The notes: generated by a model not told the origin, from the sequence alone. Positions 16,169-23,574 are shown, counted from the first letter of the stretch. The stretch: DNA of 33,503 nt from an uncultured Kiritimatiellota bacterium (GCA_944389945.1 CALXOF010000022.1:1-33503); one strand, 5' to 3'. Numbers and translations: made by a program.

Positions 16169-16290
16169 CTCTAAAGGGGCCTTTCTGGACCCTTAAGGGT
16201 TTCGGGGTGAGACCCTATAGTGGTCGGAGGTCAACCACTATAGTGGTCGGGGGCGGACCCCTATAGTGGTCCAGAAAGGACCCTTTTGGG
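16169..16290. repeat. Phased palindrome array, copy 1
   Basis: Palindromic cores CTTAAG (16192) and CTATAG (16215, 16238, 16261) begin exactly 23 bp apart. They lie inside larger dyads ACCCTTAAGGGT, GACCCTATAGTGGTC, ACCACTATAGTGGT and GGACCCCTATAGTGGTCC. Weaker cores flank them (CTAAAG 16171, CTTTTG 16283). An outer stem CCTTTCTGGACC (16180-16191) pairs perfectly with GGTCCAGAAAGG (16268-16279) and extends to three further G-C pairs past one mismatch. No gene overlaps. The rest of 16043-16370 shows no other feature I can name. Confidence 0.85.
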
Positions 16291-16376
16291 GCTTGGATGA
16301 GACGGCAGGGCGACTCGGATAACGAGGGCTATTAAAGCCGTGCGACTGGTGTCGTTTGCACTCCACTATCCTTTTC

Positions 16377-16545
16377 TCTCTGGCACTCCTGCGTGCGCCA
16401 GCACGTCCCACATCTGCCCAAAATCTGCGAAATCTGCGGCTTCTATGCGGATGCCGCGCGGCGTGGAGTGGGCCAAACTTCCAAGCTTCCAAACCTCCAA
16501 ACTTCCGAGAGGTGACAGGCGGGGTGAGTTTTTGTTATCATAGCG
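16377..16545 (+). repeat. Repeat-promoter module, copy 1 (upstream of Sel1 gene)
   Basis: The block holds, in order, TGGCACTCCTGCGTGC-gcca-GCACG, the AAAATCTGCGAAATCTGCGG stutter, CCGCGCGGCGTGGAGTGGGCC, and a TTCCAA stutter (16472-16506). Promoter P1 follows, GTGACA (16512-16517) and TATCAT (16536-16541) with an 18-bp spacer, then TAGCGCCCC. The same block recurs at 18427-18600, with near identity from the CCGCGCGG part onward. Confidence 0.88.
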
Positions 16546-16622
16546 CCCCTTGTGCCTAGCCCCCTGCGTTCCCTTCGTGTCTTCGTGGAAAACTTCCCCG
16601 GACATTACTGCGTATTGGAAAA

Positions 16623-16651
16623 TTGTGTTTCTGCACCTCATCGTGTATACT
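16623..16651 (+). promoter_or_regulatory. Second promoter of the Sel1 gene
   Basis: TTGTGT (16623-16628), a 17-bp spacer and TATACT (16646-16651) lie close upstream of the ribosome binding site CGGAGG and the ATG at 16675. This promoter is outside the duplicated module. Between it and P1 lies a TTCGTGTCTTCGTGG module. Confidence 0.55.
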
Positions 16652-16674
16652 TGCGCTGTTTATCGGAGGTTCGC

Positions 16675-18333
16675 ATGAAGAGAATTGGTCTTGTCGCGTC
16701 GCTTTTGGTTTGCCTTTTGGGGGCTGTCGCTGTTGCGGTACCTTATGAGAGGCAGGGCGTGGAGCAAGGTGACCGTGAGACGGCAGGCGTGTTGGGAGAG
16801 CAAGGGGCCGATGGTTCTCTGTGGTGGTCTATGGGGCTCTGTTTGATGGCACTTGGGGTGGTGTCGGAAAAGAGACCTAAAAAGGGCCGTGCCAAAGCGG
16901 GGAAGAGCGATGCCAACAGCCAAGACGTGGAGCAGGACACGGTCGAGAAGGCCAAGCGTTATCAGGAAGCCGCGGAGCAGGGAGATGTTGAGGCTCAATA
17001 TAACCTTGGCATGTGCTATGTCGCCGGTCAAGGGGTGGAGCAGTCTTATGAGGAGGCGGCGAAGTGGTTTCGTGTGGCCGCGGAGCAGGGATACGCCAAG
17101 GCGCAAACCGGCCTGGGCGTGTGTTATGCCCATGGTAAAGGGGTGAGGCAGTCCGACAAGGAGATGGTGAAGTGGTTTCGCGCGGCGGCAGAGCAAGGGT
17201 ACGCCGAGGCGCAAAGTAACCTGGGTGTGTGCTATACCAATGGCAAAGGCGTGAAGCAGTCTTATGAGGAGGCTTTGAAGTGGATCCGTAAGGCCGCGGA
17301 ACAAGGCGTGGCCAGGGCGCAAAATAACCTTGGCTGGTGCTATGCCAACGGTGAAGGGGTGGAGCAATCCGACGAGGAGGCGGTGAAGTGGTTTCGTGCG
17401 GCGGCAGAGCAAGGATTCGCCGAGGCGCAAAACAACCTTGCTTGGTGCTATGCCAATGGGGAAGGGGTGAATCGGTCCTCTAAGGAGGCGGTGAAGTGGT
17501 ACCGTAAGTCCGCAGAGCAAGGGAATGCCTGGGCACAAAACAGCCTTGGCGAGTGCTATCTCTATGGTCGCGGAGTGAAACACTCCTATACAGAGGCGGC
17601 AAAATGGTTCCGTGCGGCGGCGGAACAAGGATTTGCAGAGGCGCAATACAAGCTGGGCGAGCGTTATCTCTCCGGTCAAGGCGTGGAGCGGTCCGCCGAG
17701 GAGGCGGTGAAGTGGATTCGTAAGGCCGCGGAGCAAGGAGAGGTTGAGGCACAATGCCACCTTGGCATGTGTTATGCCGAAGGCAAAGGCGTGGAGCAGT
17801 CCTACGAGGAGTCGGTGAGATGGTACCGCGCGGCGGCTGAGCAAGGAGATGTCGAGGCACAATTCCTCATTGCCATGTGTTATGCCGAAGGCAAAGGTGT
17901 GGAACAGTCTGATGAGGAGGCGGAGAAATGGTACCGCAAGGTTGCGGAGCAAGGAAGCGCCTTGGCGCAATATTGCCTTGGAGAGCTGTATTTCAACGGC
18001 AAAGGCGTGAAGCAGTCTTATGAAGAGGCGGTGAAGTGGTATCGCGCGGCGGCGGAGCAAGGGTTTCCCGAGGTGCAATACAAGCTTGCCCGGTGTTATG
18101 CCGAAGGCAAAGGCGTGGAGCAGTCCGATGAGGAGGCGGCGAAGTGGTACCGCACGGCTGCGAAGCAAGGATTTGCCGAGGCGCAATACAATCTTGGCCT
18201 GTGCTATGCTGAAGGCAAAGGCGTGGAGCGGTCTAATAAGACGGCAAAGGTTTGGATGGAAAAAGCCGCGAGACAGTACGTCGAAGAGGCGATAGCGTGG
18301 TTAAAGTCTAGACCACGCCGTCGCTCGCGGTGA
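16675..18333 (+). CDS. Secreted Sel1-like repeat protein (12 repeats)
   Basis: The protein has 552 residues. A signal peptide (about 1-22) and a second hydrophobic stretch (about 50-65) come first, then a basic linker. Twelve consecutive 36-residue Sel1 repeats of the form AEQG-EAQ-LG-CYA-GKGVEQS-EEA-KW follow, with a partial thirteenth. Sel1 repeats form an alpha/alpha superhelix used for protein-protein contacts, often at the cell envelope or with signalling enzymes. The 108-bp DNA units are similar but not identical, so the array is old enough to have diverged. Start 16675 has CGGAGG upstream. The partner is unknown. A second protein of this kind begins at the right end of the window. Confidence 0.93.
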   Translation: MKRIGLVASLLVCLLGAVAVAVPYERQGVEQGDRETAGVLGEQGADGSLWWSMGLCLMALGVVSEKRPKKGRAKAGKSDANSQDVEQDTVEKAKRYQEAAEQGDVEAQYNLGMCYVAGQGVEQSYEEAAKWFRVAAEQGYAKAQTGLGVCYAHGKGVRQSDKEMVKWFRAAAEQGYAEAQSNLGVCYTNGKGVKQSYEEALKWIRKAAEQGVARAQNNLGWCYANGEGVEQSDEEAVKWFRAAAEQGFAEAQNNLAWCYANGEGVNRSSKEAVKWYRKSAEQGNAWAQNSLGECYLYGRGVKHSYTEAAKWFRAAAEQGFAEAQYKLGERYLSGQGVERSAEEAVKWIRKAAEQGEVEAQCHLGMCYAEGKGVEQSYEESVRWYRAAAEQGDVEAQFLIAMCYAEGKGVEQSDEEAEKWYRKVAEQGSALAQYCLGELYFNGKGVKQSYEEAVKWYRAAAEQGFPEVQYKLARCYAEGKGVEQSDEEAAKWYRTAAKQGFAEAQYNLGLCYAEGKGVERSNKTAKVWMEKAARQYVEEAIAWLKSRPRRRSR

Positions 18334-18369
18334 TGCCTGTCAGCCTGGTTGAGGAGGGGCAATCGGGTT

Positions 18370-18408
18370 AGGCAAGTGAGGCGCTCGTGCGCCCCACCTG
18401 CCTTTTTT
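18370..18408 (+). terminator. Intrinsic terminator after the Sel1 gene
   Basis: AGGCAaGTGaGGCGC pairs with GCGCCcCACcTGCCT around TCGT, followed by six T. Two A:C mismatches are the only breaks in a 15-bp stem. Confidence 0.85.
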
Positions 18409-18426
18409 AAGTATCCGTCGTGAGCA

Positions 18427-18600
18427 CCTCTGGCAGTCCTGCGTGCGGTAGCACGCCCTTAATTTGCCCAAAATCTGCGCAATCTGCGGTTCCTGTATAG
18501 GTTCCGCGCGGCGTGGAGTGGGCCAAACTTCCAAGCTTCCAAACCTCCAAACTTCCGCGAGGTGACAGGCGAGGGGAGATTTTGTTATCATAGCGCCCCG
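18427..18600 (+). repeat. Repeat-promoter module, copy 2 (upstream of DUF1846 gene)
   Basis: This has the same order as the block at 16377-16545. TGGCAGTCCTGCGTGC-ggta-GCACGC, the AAATCTGCG stutter and CCGCGCGGCGTGGAGTGGGCC come first. The TTCCAA stutter (18522-18557), GTGACA (18562-18567), an 18-bp spacer, TATCAT (18586-18591) and TAGCGCCCC follow. The -10 element is 48 bp from the DUF1846 start. Confidence 0.88.
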
Positions 18601-18638
18601 TGTTCGGGCACGGAAGCCCGCATGAAACGGAGCGGACG

Positions 18639-20159
18639 ATGAGCAAAATCGGGTTTGACAACGAGGCCTATCTCAAGCAACAGGCCGAGGGTCTTATGAA
18701 GCGGGCCGAGGCTTTCGGCAACAAGCTGTATCTGGAGTTCGGCGGCAAGCTGATGTTCGATTATCACGCCGCCCGCGTGTTGCCCGGCTATGACCCGAAC
18801 GCCAAGTTGCGTCTGCTCCGTTCGCTGGGCGACAAGGCCGAGATCATCCTCTGCGTCTACGCGGAGGACATCGAGCGCAAGAAGATGCGCGCGGACTTCG
18901 GCATTTCGTATGACGACGACGCGCTCAAGCTCATCGACTCCCTGCGCGACTGGAGCATCCACGTCTGCGCGGTGGTCATCACGCGTTTTGACGGTCAGCC
19001 TGCGGCGTTGCAGTTCCGCAACAAGCTGGAGGCGCGCGGCATCACGGTGAAGCTCCACCGCGCGGTGCCGGGCTATCCGTCCGACCTCGACCGCGTCGTC
19101 TCTTCGGAGGGCTACGGCGCCAACGCGTACGTCGAGACCACGCGGCCCATCGTGGTGGTGACCGGCCCCGGGCCCGGCTCGGGCAAGTTGGCCACCTGCC
19201 TGACGATGCTTTACCACGACCGCATGGCCGGCCGCCCCGCGGGTTACGCGAAGTTCGAGACCTTCCCGGTGTGGGACCTGCCGCTCAAGCACCCGGTGAA
19301 CCTGGCCTACGAAGCCGCCACCGCCGACTTGGGCGACATCAACATGATTGACCCCTTCCACCTCGAGGCCTACGGCAAGGTGGCCGTCAACTACAACCGC
19401 GACGTGGACGCCTTCCCCATCCTTCGCGAAATCTGGACGCGCCTGGACGCCTCGGGGCAGTGCCCCTACAAGAGCCCCACGGACATGGGCGTCAACCGCA
19501 TCTCCGCCGGCATCGTCGATGACGAGGTCTGCCAGGCCGCCGCCTGCCAGGAGGTCATCCGCCGCTACTTCCGCCACCTCTCCGACGCCGTTGCCAAGGG
19601 TTCCAACGACAAACATCCCGTCGAGATTGTGGAGCGTCTGATGCACCAGCTCCACCTCAAGCCCGAGGATCGTCCCGTCGTCCAGCCCGCGCGTCAGGCC
19701 GCGCATGACGCTTCGCTCACGCACACGCTCGAGGGCGTCGCTTGCGGTGCGGCCTTGCAGTTGCCCGATGGGCAGATTGTCCAGGGCAAGAACTCGCCGA
19801 GCCTCCATGCCGCCGCGGCCACCGTGCTCAACGCCGTCAAGCGTCTGGCCGGCATCCCGCAGGAGCGTCACCTGCTCGCGCCCGAGACCATCGCCTCCGT
19901 CACGCACATGAAGCAGGGCATCCTCAAGGGCAAGTACGGCTCGCTCAACCTGGACGAGACGTTGGTCTCCCTGGCTATCTGCGCGGCCACCGACCCCGCT
20001 GCCAAGGCCGCGCTGGAGCGCTTGGCCGACCTCCGCGACTGCGAGATGCACCTCTCGCATATGCTTACGCCCGGCGACGAGGCCGGCCTCCGCCGTCTGG
20101 GCATCCGCGCCACCAACGATCCCCTCTTCGCCACCGCGGAACTCTTCGTCGACGCTTGA
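18639..20159 (+). CDS. DUF1846 (UPF0371) family protein
   Basis: This 506-residue protein matches the DUF1846 family, whose members are about 500 residues, cytoplasmic and of unproven biochemical role. A glycine-rich GPGPGSGK at 176-183 resembles a P-loop and sits at the start of a Rossmann-like middle domain. The segment FGGKLMFDYHAARVLPGYDP near 34-53 is also typical of the family. The start at 18639 has GGAGCGG upstream. The gene stands alone behind a promoter block shared with the Sel1 gene, so the two may respond to the same conditions. The specific function cannot be read from the sequence. Confidence 0.9.
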   Translation: MSKIGFDNEAYLKQQAEGLMKRAEAFGNKLYLEFGGKLMFDYHAARVLPGYDPNAKLRLLRSLGDKAEIILCVYAEDIERKKMRADFGISYDDDALKLIDSLRDWSIHVCAVVITRFDGQPAALQFRNKLEARGITVKLHRAVPGYPSDLDRVVSSEGYGANAYVETTRPIVVVTGPGPGSGKLATCLTMLYHDRMAGRPAGYAKFETFPVWDLPLKHPVNLAYEAATADLGDINMIDPFHLEAYGKVAVNYNRDVDAFPILREIWTRLDASGQCPYKSPTDMGVNRISAGIVDDEVCQAAACQEVIRRYFRHLSDAVAKGSNDKHPVEIVERLMHQLHLKPEDRPVVQPARQAAHDASLTHTLEGVACGAALQLPDGQIVQGKNSPSLHAAAATVLNAVKRLAGIPQERHLLAPETIASVTHMKQGILKGKYGSLNLDETLVSLAICAATDPAAKAALERLADLRDCEMHLSHMLTPGDEAGLRRLGIRATNDPLFATAELFVDA

Positions 20160-20701
20160 GGTGGGGCGGCTTGCGCCGCCCCGGAGAACGGAGAACAGAG
20201 AACGGAGAACAGAACGCGCGGCAAGCGCGCGACGAACGTGGCCGTTTCCAAACTCCCAAGCCTCCAAGCGTCCAAACTTCCACCTTGGTACTTCACCGTT
20301 CGGCGCGTTGCGCCTCACTCCCTATCCCCATCCCTTGCGTTTCTGTGTTTTCGCGGCAAGCGCGACAGGCGGAGTCAGACCAATACTGTTCGGGGAAGTT
20401 TTCCGCGAAGACGCGAGTGCGCGCGAAGCCTGATGGGCTAACGCCGGTCGCTTTGCGGGCTAAACGCCCGCTGATCGCTCCCTTCCGCCCATCGTCTTCG
20501 CGCTTGGGCCGTCTTTCAAATTATCTTTGGCGCAGGAAAGTGGGGCGCGGGAGGGCGCACGTCCGTGCGCCCGGCGTTAGCGCCCCACCTTTCCTGCAAG
20601 AGTTGCGTCTTTGCGGTTCCTTAGCTTTCTCGGACAGTATTGGTGCGCGATGAGCGAAGGCGTAGCCAAACTTCCAAGCCTCCAAACCTCTGAACTTCCT
20701 T
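20160..20701 (+). repeat. Intergenic repeat mosaic between DUF1846 and rubrerythrin genes
   Basis: No gene is supported. The order is a GGGGCGGC-ttgc-GCCGCCCC hairpin four bases after the stop (20163-20182), GGAGAACGG stutters, a GCGCGC hairpin, a TTCCAA stutter (20244-20282) and a CTTCACCGTTC-GGCGC-gtt-GCGCC module (20292-20320). CCCTTGCGTTTCTGTG, a CGGGGAAGTTTTCCGCGAAGACGCG module (about 20391-20415) and a large nested hairpin (20532-20597) come next. TTGCGTCTTTGCGG, GGACAGTATTGGTGCGCG and a second TTCCAA stutter (20666-20701) end it. Confidence 0.8.
20532..20597. repeat. Large nested hairpin
   Basis: GCAGGAAAGTGGGGCGC (20532-20548) pairs with GCGCCCCACCTTTCCTGC (20580-20597) with one bulge. 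Inside it, GGGCGCAC-gtcc-GTGCGCCC (20553-20572) is perfect. The GTGGGGCGC/GCGCCCCAC part resembles the stem of the Sel1 terminator at 18370-18408, but no T-tract follows. Confidence 0.85.
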
Positions 20702-20730
20702 CAGTATTTTATAATCATTACAAAAAGTGC

Positions 20731-20760
20731 TTGCCTTTGGGCAGGGCGGTGCTGTATAAT
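20731..20760 (+). promoter_or_regulatory. Promoter of the rubrerythrin gene
   Basis: TTGCCT (20731-20736), an 18-bp spacer and TATAAT (20755-20760) lie 57 bp upstream of the ATG. Confidence 0.7.
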
Positions 20761-20817
20761 GAGAGGCGTTTTCGGGGCACCTTTTCCCCCGACCACACGA
20801 CAACCAGGAGAGACACC

Positions 20818-21354
20818 ATGGAACTCAAAGGTAGCAAGACCGAGAAGAACCTGATGGAAGCCTTCGCCGGCGAATCCCAGGCCCGCAACAAGTACACCTA
20901 CTTCGCGTCCGTCGCCAAGAAGGAAGGCTACGTCCAGATCGCCAAGATCTTCGAGGAGACCGCCAACAACGAGAAGGAGCACGCCAAGCTCTGGTTCAAG
21001 CACCTGCAGGGCATCGGCAACACGCTCGAGAACCTCAAGGCCGCGGCCGCCGGCGAGAACTACGAGTGGACCGACATGTACAAGCGCATGGCCGATGAGG
21101 CCGACGCCGAGGGCTTCCACGACATCGCCCGCCAGATGCGCGGTGTCGCCGAGGTCGAGGCCCGCCACGAGGCCCGCTACAACGCCCTCGCCAAGAACGT
21201 CGAGACCGGAGAGGTCTTCGTTCGCACCGGCAAGCGTCGTTGGGAGTGCCTCAACTGCGGCGCCATCATCATCAGCGAGAAGGCTCCCGAGATGTGCCCC
21301 GTCTGCAAGCATCCGCGTGCCTACTTCGCCCTGGAGCCCGAGAACGCCTATTAA
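20818..21354 (+). CDS. rbr: Rubrerythrin
   Basis: Rubrerythrin reduces hydrogen peroxide in the cytoplasm of anaerobes, using a di-iron site fed by a rubredoxin-type iron. The 178-residue protein has the helical ferritin-like domain (Glu19 in FAGES, ExxH around 52-55, further carboxylates near 94-117). A C-terminal rubredoxin domain with Cys144/147 and Cys160/163 follows. AGGAG lies at the ribosome binding site and the gene has its own promoter and a textbook terminator, so it is monocistronic. Codons are strongly biased to C-ending forms, as expected for a highly expressed gene. A MerR-type regulator follows, but its promoter suggests control of itself rather than of this gene. Confidence 0.96.
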   Translation: MELKGSKTEKNLMEAFAGESQARNKYTYFASVAKKEGYVQIAKIFEETANNEKEHAKLWFKHLQGIGNTLENLKAAAAGENYEWTDMYKRMADEADAEGFHDIARQMRGVAEVEARHEARYNALAKNVETGEVFVRTGKRRWECLNCGAIIISEKAPEMCPVCKHPRAYFALEPENAY

Positions 21355-21380
21355 TCTAGGTGCCTGATGGTACAGCAAAA

Positions 21381-21409
21381 GGCCGGCGGTTCCCCGCCGG
21401 CCTTTTTTT
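21381..21409 (+). terminator. Intrinsic terminator after rbr
   Basis: A perfect 9-bp stem GGCCGGCGG/CCGCCGGCC with loop TTCC is followed by seven T. Confidence 0.95.
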
Positions 21410-21424
21410 GATGGCGAAAAAGAC

Positions 21425-21455
21425 TTGACCTTGAGTGTATGCTAGGTGCTATAGT
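21425..21455 (+). promoter_or_regulatory. MerR-type promoter/operator with 19-bp spacer
   Basis: TTGACC (21425-21430) and TATAGT (21450-21455) are separated by 19 bp instead of 17. The spacer region holds an imperfect dyad, ACCTTGAG/GCTAGGT (21428-21447). Long spacers with a central dyad are the mark of promoters that MerR proteins activate by DNA distortion. The gene directly downstream encodes a MerR protein, so autoregulation is likely. Confidence 0.7.
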
Positions 21456-21478
21456 AATGGCATTTGAAAGGGAACCTT

Positions 21479-21943
21479 ATGACCATCGCCGAAGTCTGCA
21501 AGCAATGCAATGTCACCCCGGACACGCTCCGTTATTATGAGCGCATTGGGCTGATTCCCCCCGTGCGGCGCACCGGCGGCGGCATCCGCGACTACGGCGA
21601 GCGGGACGTCAATTGGATTACCTTCATCCGCCATATGCGCAGTGCGGGGCTACAAGTTAACGCGTTGGTTCGCTATGTCGCGCTCTTCCGCAAGGGCGAT
21701 GCCTCGCTCGCGGAGCGCAAGGAGATTCTGGTCCGCCAGCGGGACCTCCTTGCCAAGCGTCTGGCGGCCCAACAGGCCGTCTTGGACAAACTGGATGCCA
21801 AGATTGCCAACTACGAGGAGCGGTGCGTGGTGTGGGAGCGCACGCATTTAAGAGGAGAACGGAAAACGGAGCGTGCAGGCGCGGAGCACCAAACCTTCCA
21901 CGGCCACGGAGAACAGAATGCGCGGCAAGCGCGCGACAAGTGA
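21479..21943 (+). CDS. MerR-family regulator with repeat-derived C-terminal tail
   Basis: This 154-residue regulator has the winged helix-turn-helix at residues 1-70 (TIAEVCKQCNVTPDTLRYYERIG, then RHMRSAGLQV) and the long dimerisation helix at about 72-118. It resembles the AdhR/YraB-like group that responds to aldehydes or related electrophiles. Cysteines at 7, 10 and 116 are the only obvious sensing candidates. From about residue 126 the translation is not MerR-like. Those bases (21850 on) are the intergenic GGAGAACGG and AAACCTTCCACGGC modules read through to a chance stop, so about 29 residues were added when a repeat replaced the original end. The start was chosen by AAGGG upstream and the conserved N-terminus; it lies 23 bp from the -10. 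Confidence 0.88.
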   Translation: MTIAEVCKQCNVTPDTLRYYERIGLIPPVRRTGGGIRDYGERDVNWITFIRHMRSAGLQVNALVRYVALFRKGDASLAERKEILVRQRDLLAKRLAAQQAVLDKLDAKIANYEERCVVWERTHLRGERKTERAGAEHQTFHGHGEQNARQARDK

Positions 21944-22036
21944 GCCGTTGCCCAACCTTCAAGTTCCCAAAACAATCTGGCAGTCCTGCGTGCGGTAGCA
22001 CGCCCTTAATCTGCCAAAATCTGCGAAATCTGCGGT
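21850..22036 (+). repeat. Repeat mosaic overlapping the merR-type gene end
   Basis: GGAGAACGGAAAACGG, then a GGCGCggaGC module with AAACCTTCCACGGCCACGG, another GAGAACAG, a GCGCGGCAAGCGCGC hairpin and a degenerate TTCCAA stretch. Then comes TGGCAG...GCGTGC-ggta-GCACGC...CTGCCA (about 21979-22017), a nested hairpin, followed by AAATCTGCGAAATCTGCGG. The first 90 bp lie inside the regulator's reading frame. The stretch also sits downstream of the reverse-strand parvulin gene, which has no other visible terminator. Confidence 0.85.
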
Positions 22037-22048
22037 CCCTTGGCCGAC

Positions 22049-22753
22049 TTAAGGAGCGAAGCGGGACTTGCGGGAATCGACGTAGTCTTCGAGGGCGGCG
22101 CGTTCGCGTTCTTCGCGGAGAGAGGCGAGGAGGGAATCCTTGGCCTCTTCAAAGAGCATGGGTTCCTCGGGGAGGTGGGCGAGGACCTGGATGAGGTGCC
22201 AGCCGAAGGGGGTCTCGACGACATCGGTGACGGAACCTTCTTCGGCGGCGAAGGCGGCGTCCTCGAACTCCTGAACCATGGCGCCGCGGGGGAAGAAGCC
22301 GAGGTCGTCATGGCCGGGGCAGGAGGAGTGGGCGGCCGCGGCCTCTTCCCAGGTGGTCTTGCCGGAGAGGATTTGGGAGCGCAGGTTGAGGAGGGCGGTG
22401 ACGGCCTCGGCGGCGTTTTGGACCTCTTCGCGGTGGATGACGATGTGGCGGGCGTGGACGCGCTCGGGGGCAACGAAACGCTCGGGGTGGGCCTTGAAGA
22501 CGGCGCGGGCCTCCTCGACGGTGGGCGGGGGAACGGCGGCGACGATGTCCTTCATGAGGGCGTCAACGGTCTTGCCGGCGGCCTTGGCGTCGGTCTCAAG
22601 GATGATTTGCTCACGGAGGTTTTCGGCGGCCCAGTCGCGGAGTTGCGCGGGGTCGGGTTCCTCGCCGTTGGCGCGCATGAAGGCTTCGTAGCGGGGGCGG
22701 AGGCGGTCGGCCTCGGCGGCGACGGCCTCAGGGGTTGGCTGGCGATACTGCAT
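22049..22753 (-). CDS. Parvulin-type peptidyl-prolyl isomerase
   Basis: This 234-residue protein has a SurA-N-like helical region (about 5-95) and a parvulin domain (about 96-195). The domain is marked by VHARHIVIH, GHDDLGFFPRGAMVQEFEDAAF-type residues and TPFGWHLIQV. Such enzymes help fold exported or outer-membrane proteins, but no signal peptide or membrane helix is seen at the chosen start. An upstream in-frame ATG at 22834 would add a Pro/Arg-rich stretch antisense in character to the neighbour and is rejected. The start overlaps the end of the preceding secreted-protein gene by 26 bp, so the two are translationally coupled. The absence of an export signal is unusual; a cytoplasmic role, or an export signal missed because of a wrong start, are both possible. 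Confidence 0.85.
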   Translation of the reverse strand: MQYRQPTPEAVAAEADRLRPRYEAFMRANGEEPDPAQLRDWAAENLREQIILETDAKAAGKTVDALMKDIVAAVPPPTVEEARAVFKAHPERFVAPERVHARHIVIHREEVQNAAEAVTALLNLRSQILSGKTTWEEAAAAHSSCPGHDDLGFFPRGAMVQEFEDAAFAAEEGSVTDVVETPFGWHLIQVLAHLPEEPMLFEEAKDSLLASLREERERAALEDYVDSRKSRFAP

Positions 22754-23573
22754 CTGCGGGGGTCTCTTCCTGCGGCGCGGCGGCGGGGGTGGCCTCGGGG
22801 ACGTTGAAGACGCCGGCGGCCTCGAGTTCGGCATCCTCGGCGGGGGTCAAGGTGATGGGCTTGGTGGGGGGCAGACCGCGCTTGATGCGCTCGATTTGGA
22901 GGCGGCGCTCGGTCTGGGCCTGACTTTGGGCCTGGATGATCTTGGCGTTCTCGGCGGCGATATCCTTGGCGATGGCCTCGCGGCGTTCGGCCTCGGCCTT
23001 GACCTTGGCGGCCTCGCGGCGGCGGAGGCGGGCGGAGAAGGAGCCGGCCCTGGCGGCGGGTCTGGCCGCGGGTTTGGTCTCGGCGCTTTGGGCGGCGGCC
23101 TGCGGGAGGACGCGGCGCGCGGCGGGGGAGAGGGGCGTGAGGGGCTCCGCTTCCTCCTCGGGGTCGGGCTTGTCGATGAGGCCCTTGCCGAGGCCGAGGG
23201 TGAAGGTGAGGCCGTCTTTGGTGAGCGTGGCCCACTCGGCGTCGTAGTCGGCCTCGATGAGGGTGAAGCCGTTCTCGCTCTCGCCGATGCCGAGGAGGTA
23301 GCTGGCGACGCCCTGGGTTTCGTCCAAGAAGGCGATTTTGCGCGTGCCGTCGGGATAGTCGGTGATGCCGACCATGCGGAACTTCTGGGCGATTTCCTCT
23401 TTCTGCTTCTGTTCCTCGGCGGCCTTGGCGGCCTCTTCCGCGGAGACCTGCTTGGCCACATCGCCGAAGGGCTTGGCATCGACGATGGGCTGGTAATGCT
23501 CACGCGTGGGCGTCTCCGACTGGGCGAAGACGGCGAGGGGCGCGAGAATCAGCAGCAAGAGGAGGAGGCGCAT
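22728..23573 (-). CDS. Secreted protein of unknown function with charged coiled-coil region
   Basis: I do not recognise a family. The 281-residue product has a clear signal peptide (1-17, hydrophobic then AFAQ) and a small predicted beta-rich part at about 65-135 (GITDYPDGTRKIAFLDE and following). A Pro/Ala-rich linker and an Arg/Lys/Glu/Gln coiled coil (about 175-235) come next, then an acidic Pro/Ala tail. It starts one base after the stop of the sodium symporter gene and overlaps the parvulin gene, so all three form one unit. The arrangement resembles secreted partners or substrates encoded beside their foldase. The last residues share DNA with the parvulin start. Confidence 0.8.
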   Translation of the reverse strand: MRLLLLLLILAPLAVFAQSETPTREHYQPIVDAKPFGDVAKQVSAEEAAKAAEEQKQKEEIAQKFRMVGITDYPDGTRKIAFLDETQGVASYLLGIGESENGFTLIEADYDAEWATLTKDGLTFTLGLGKGLIDKPDPEEEAEPLTPLSPAARRVLPQAAAQSAETKPAARPAARAGSFSARLRRREAAKVKAEAERREAIAKDIAAENAKIIQAQSQAQTERRLQIERIKRGLPPTKPITLTPAEDAELEAAGVFNVPEATPAAAPQEETPADAVSPANP

Positions 23574-23574
23574 T

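Noticed and set aside
16211..16272. CACTATAG within the palindromes looks like the end of a phage T7 promoter
   Set aside because: Only the last eight bases match, the TAATACGACT part is absent, and the match is explained by the palindrome CCACTATAGTGG.
16169..16290. Possible CRISPR array
   Set aside because: The unit is 23 bp in total with linkers of about eight bases that are themselves similar. There is no room for spacers and no cas gene in the window.
20611..20817. N-terminal extension of rubrerythrin from an upstream in-frame ATG
   Set aside because: The extension translates TTCCAA repeats and the promoter region. The conserved protein and the AGGAG site start at 20818.
22754..22834. 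Longer parvulin starting at 22834
   Set aside because: The added residues are Pro/Arg-rich and lie fully inside the coding end of the secreted-protein gene in another frame.
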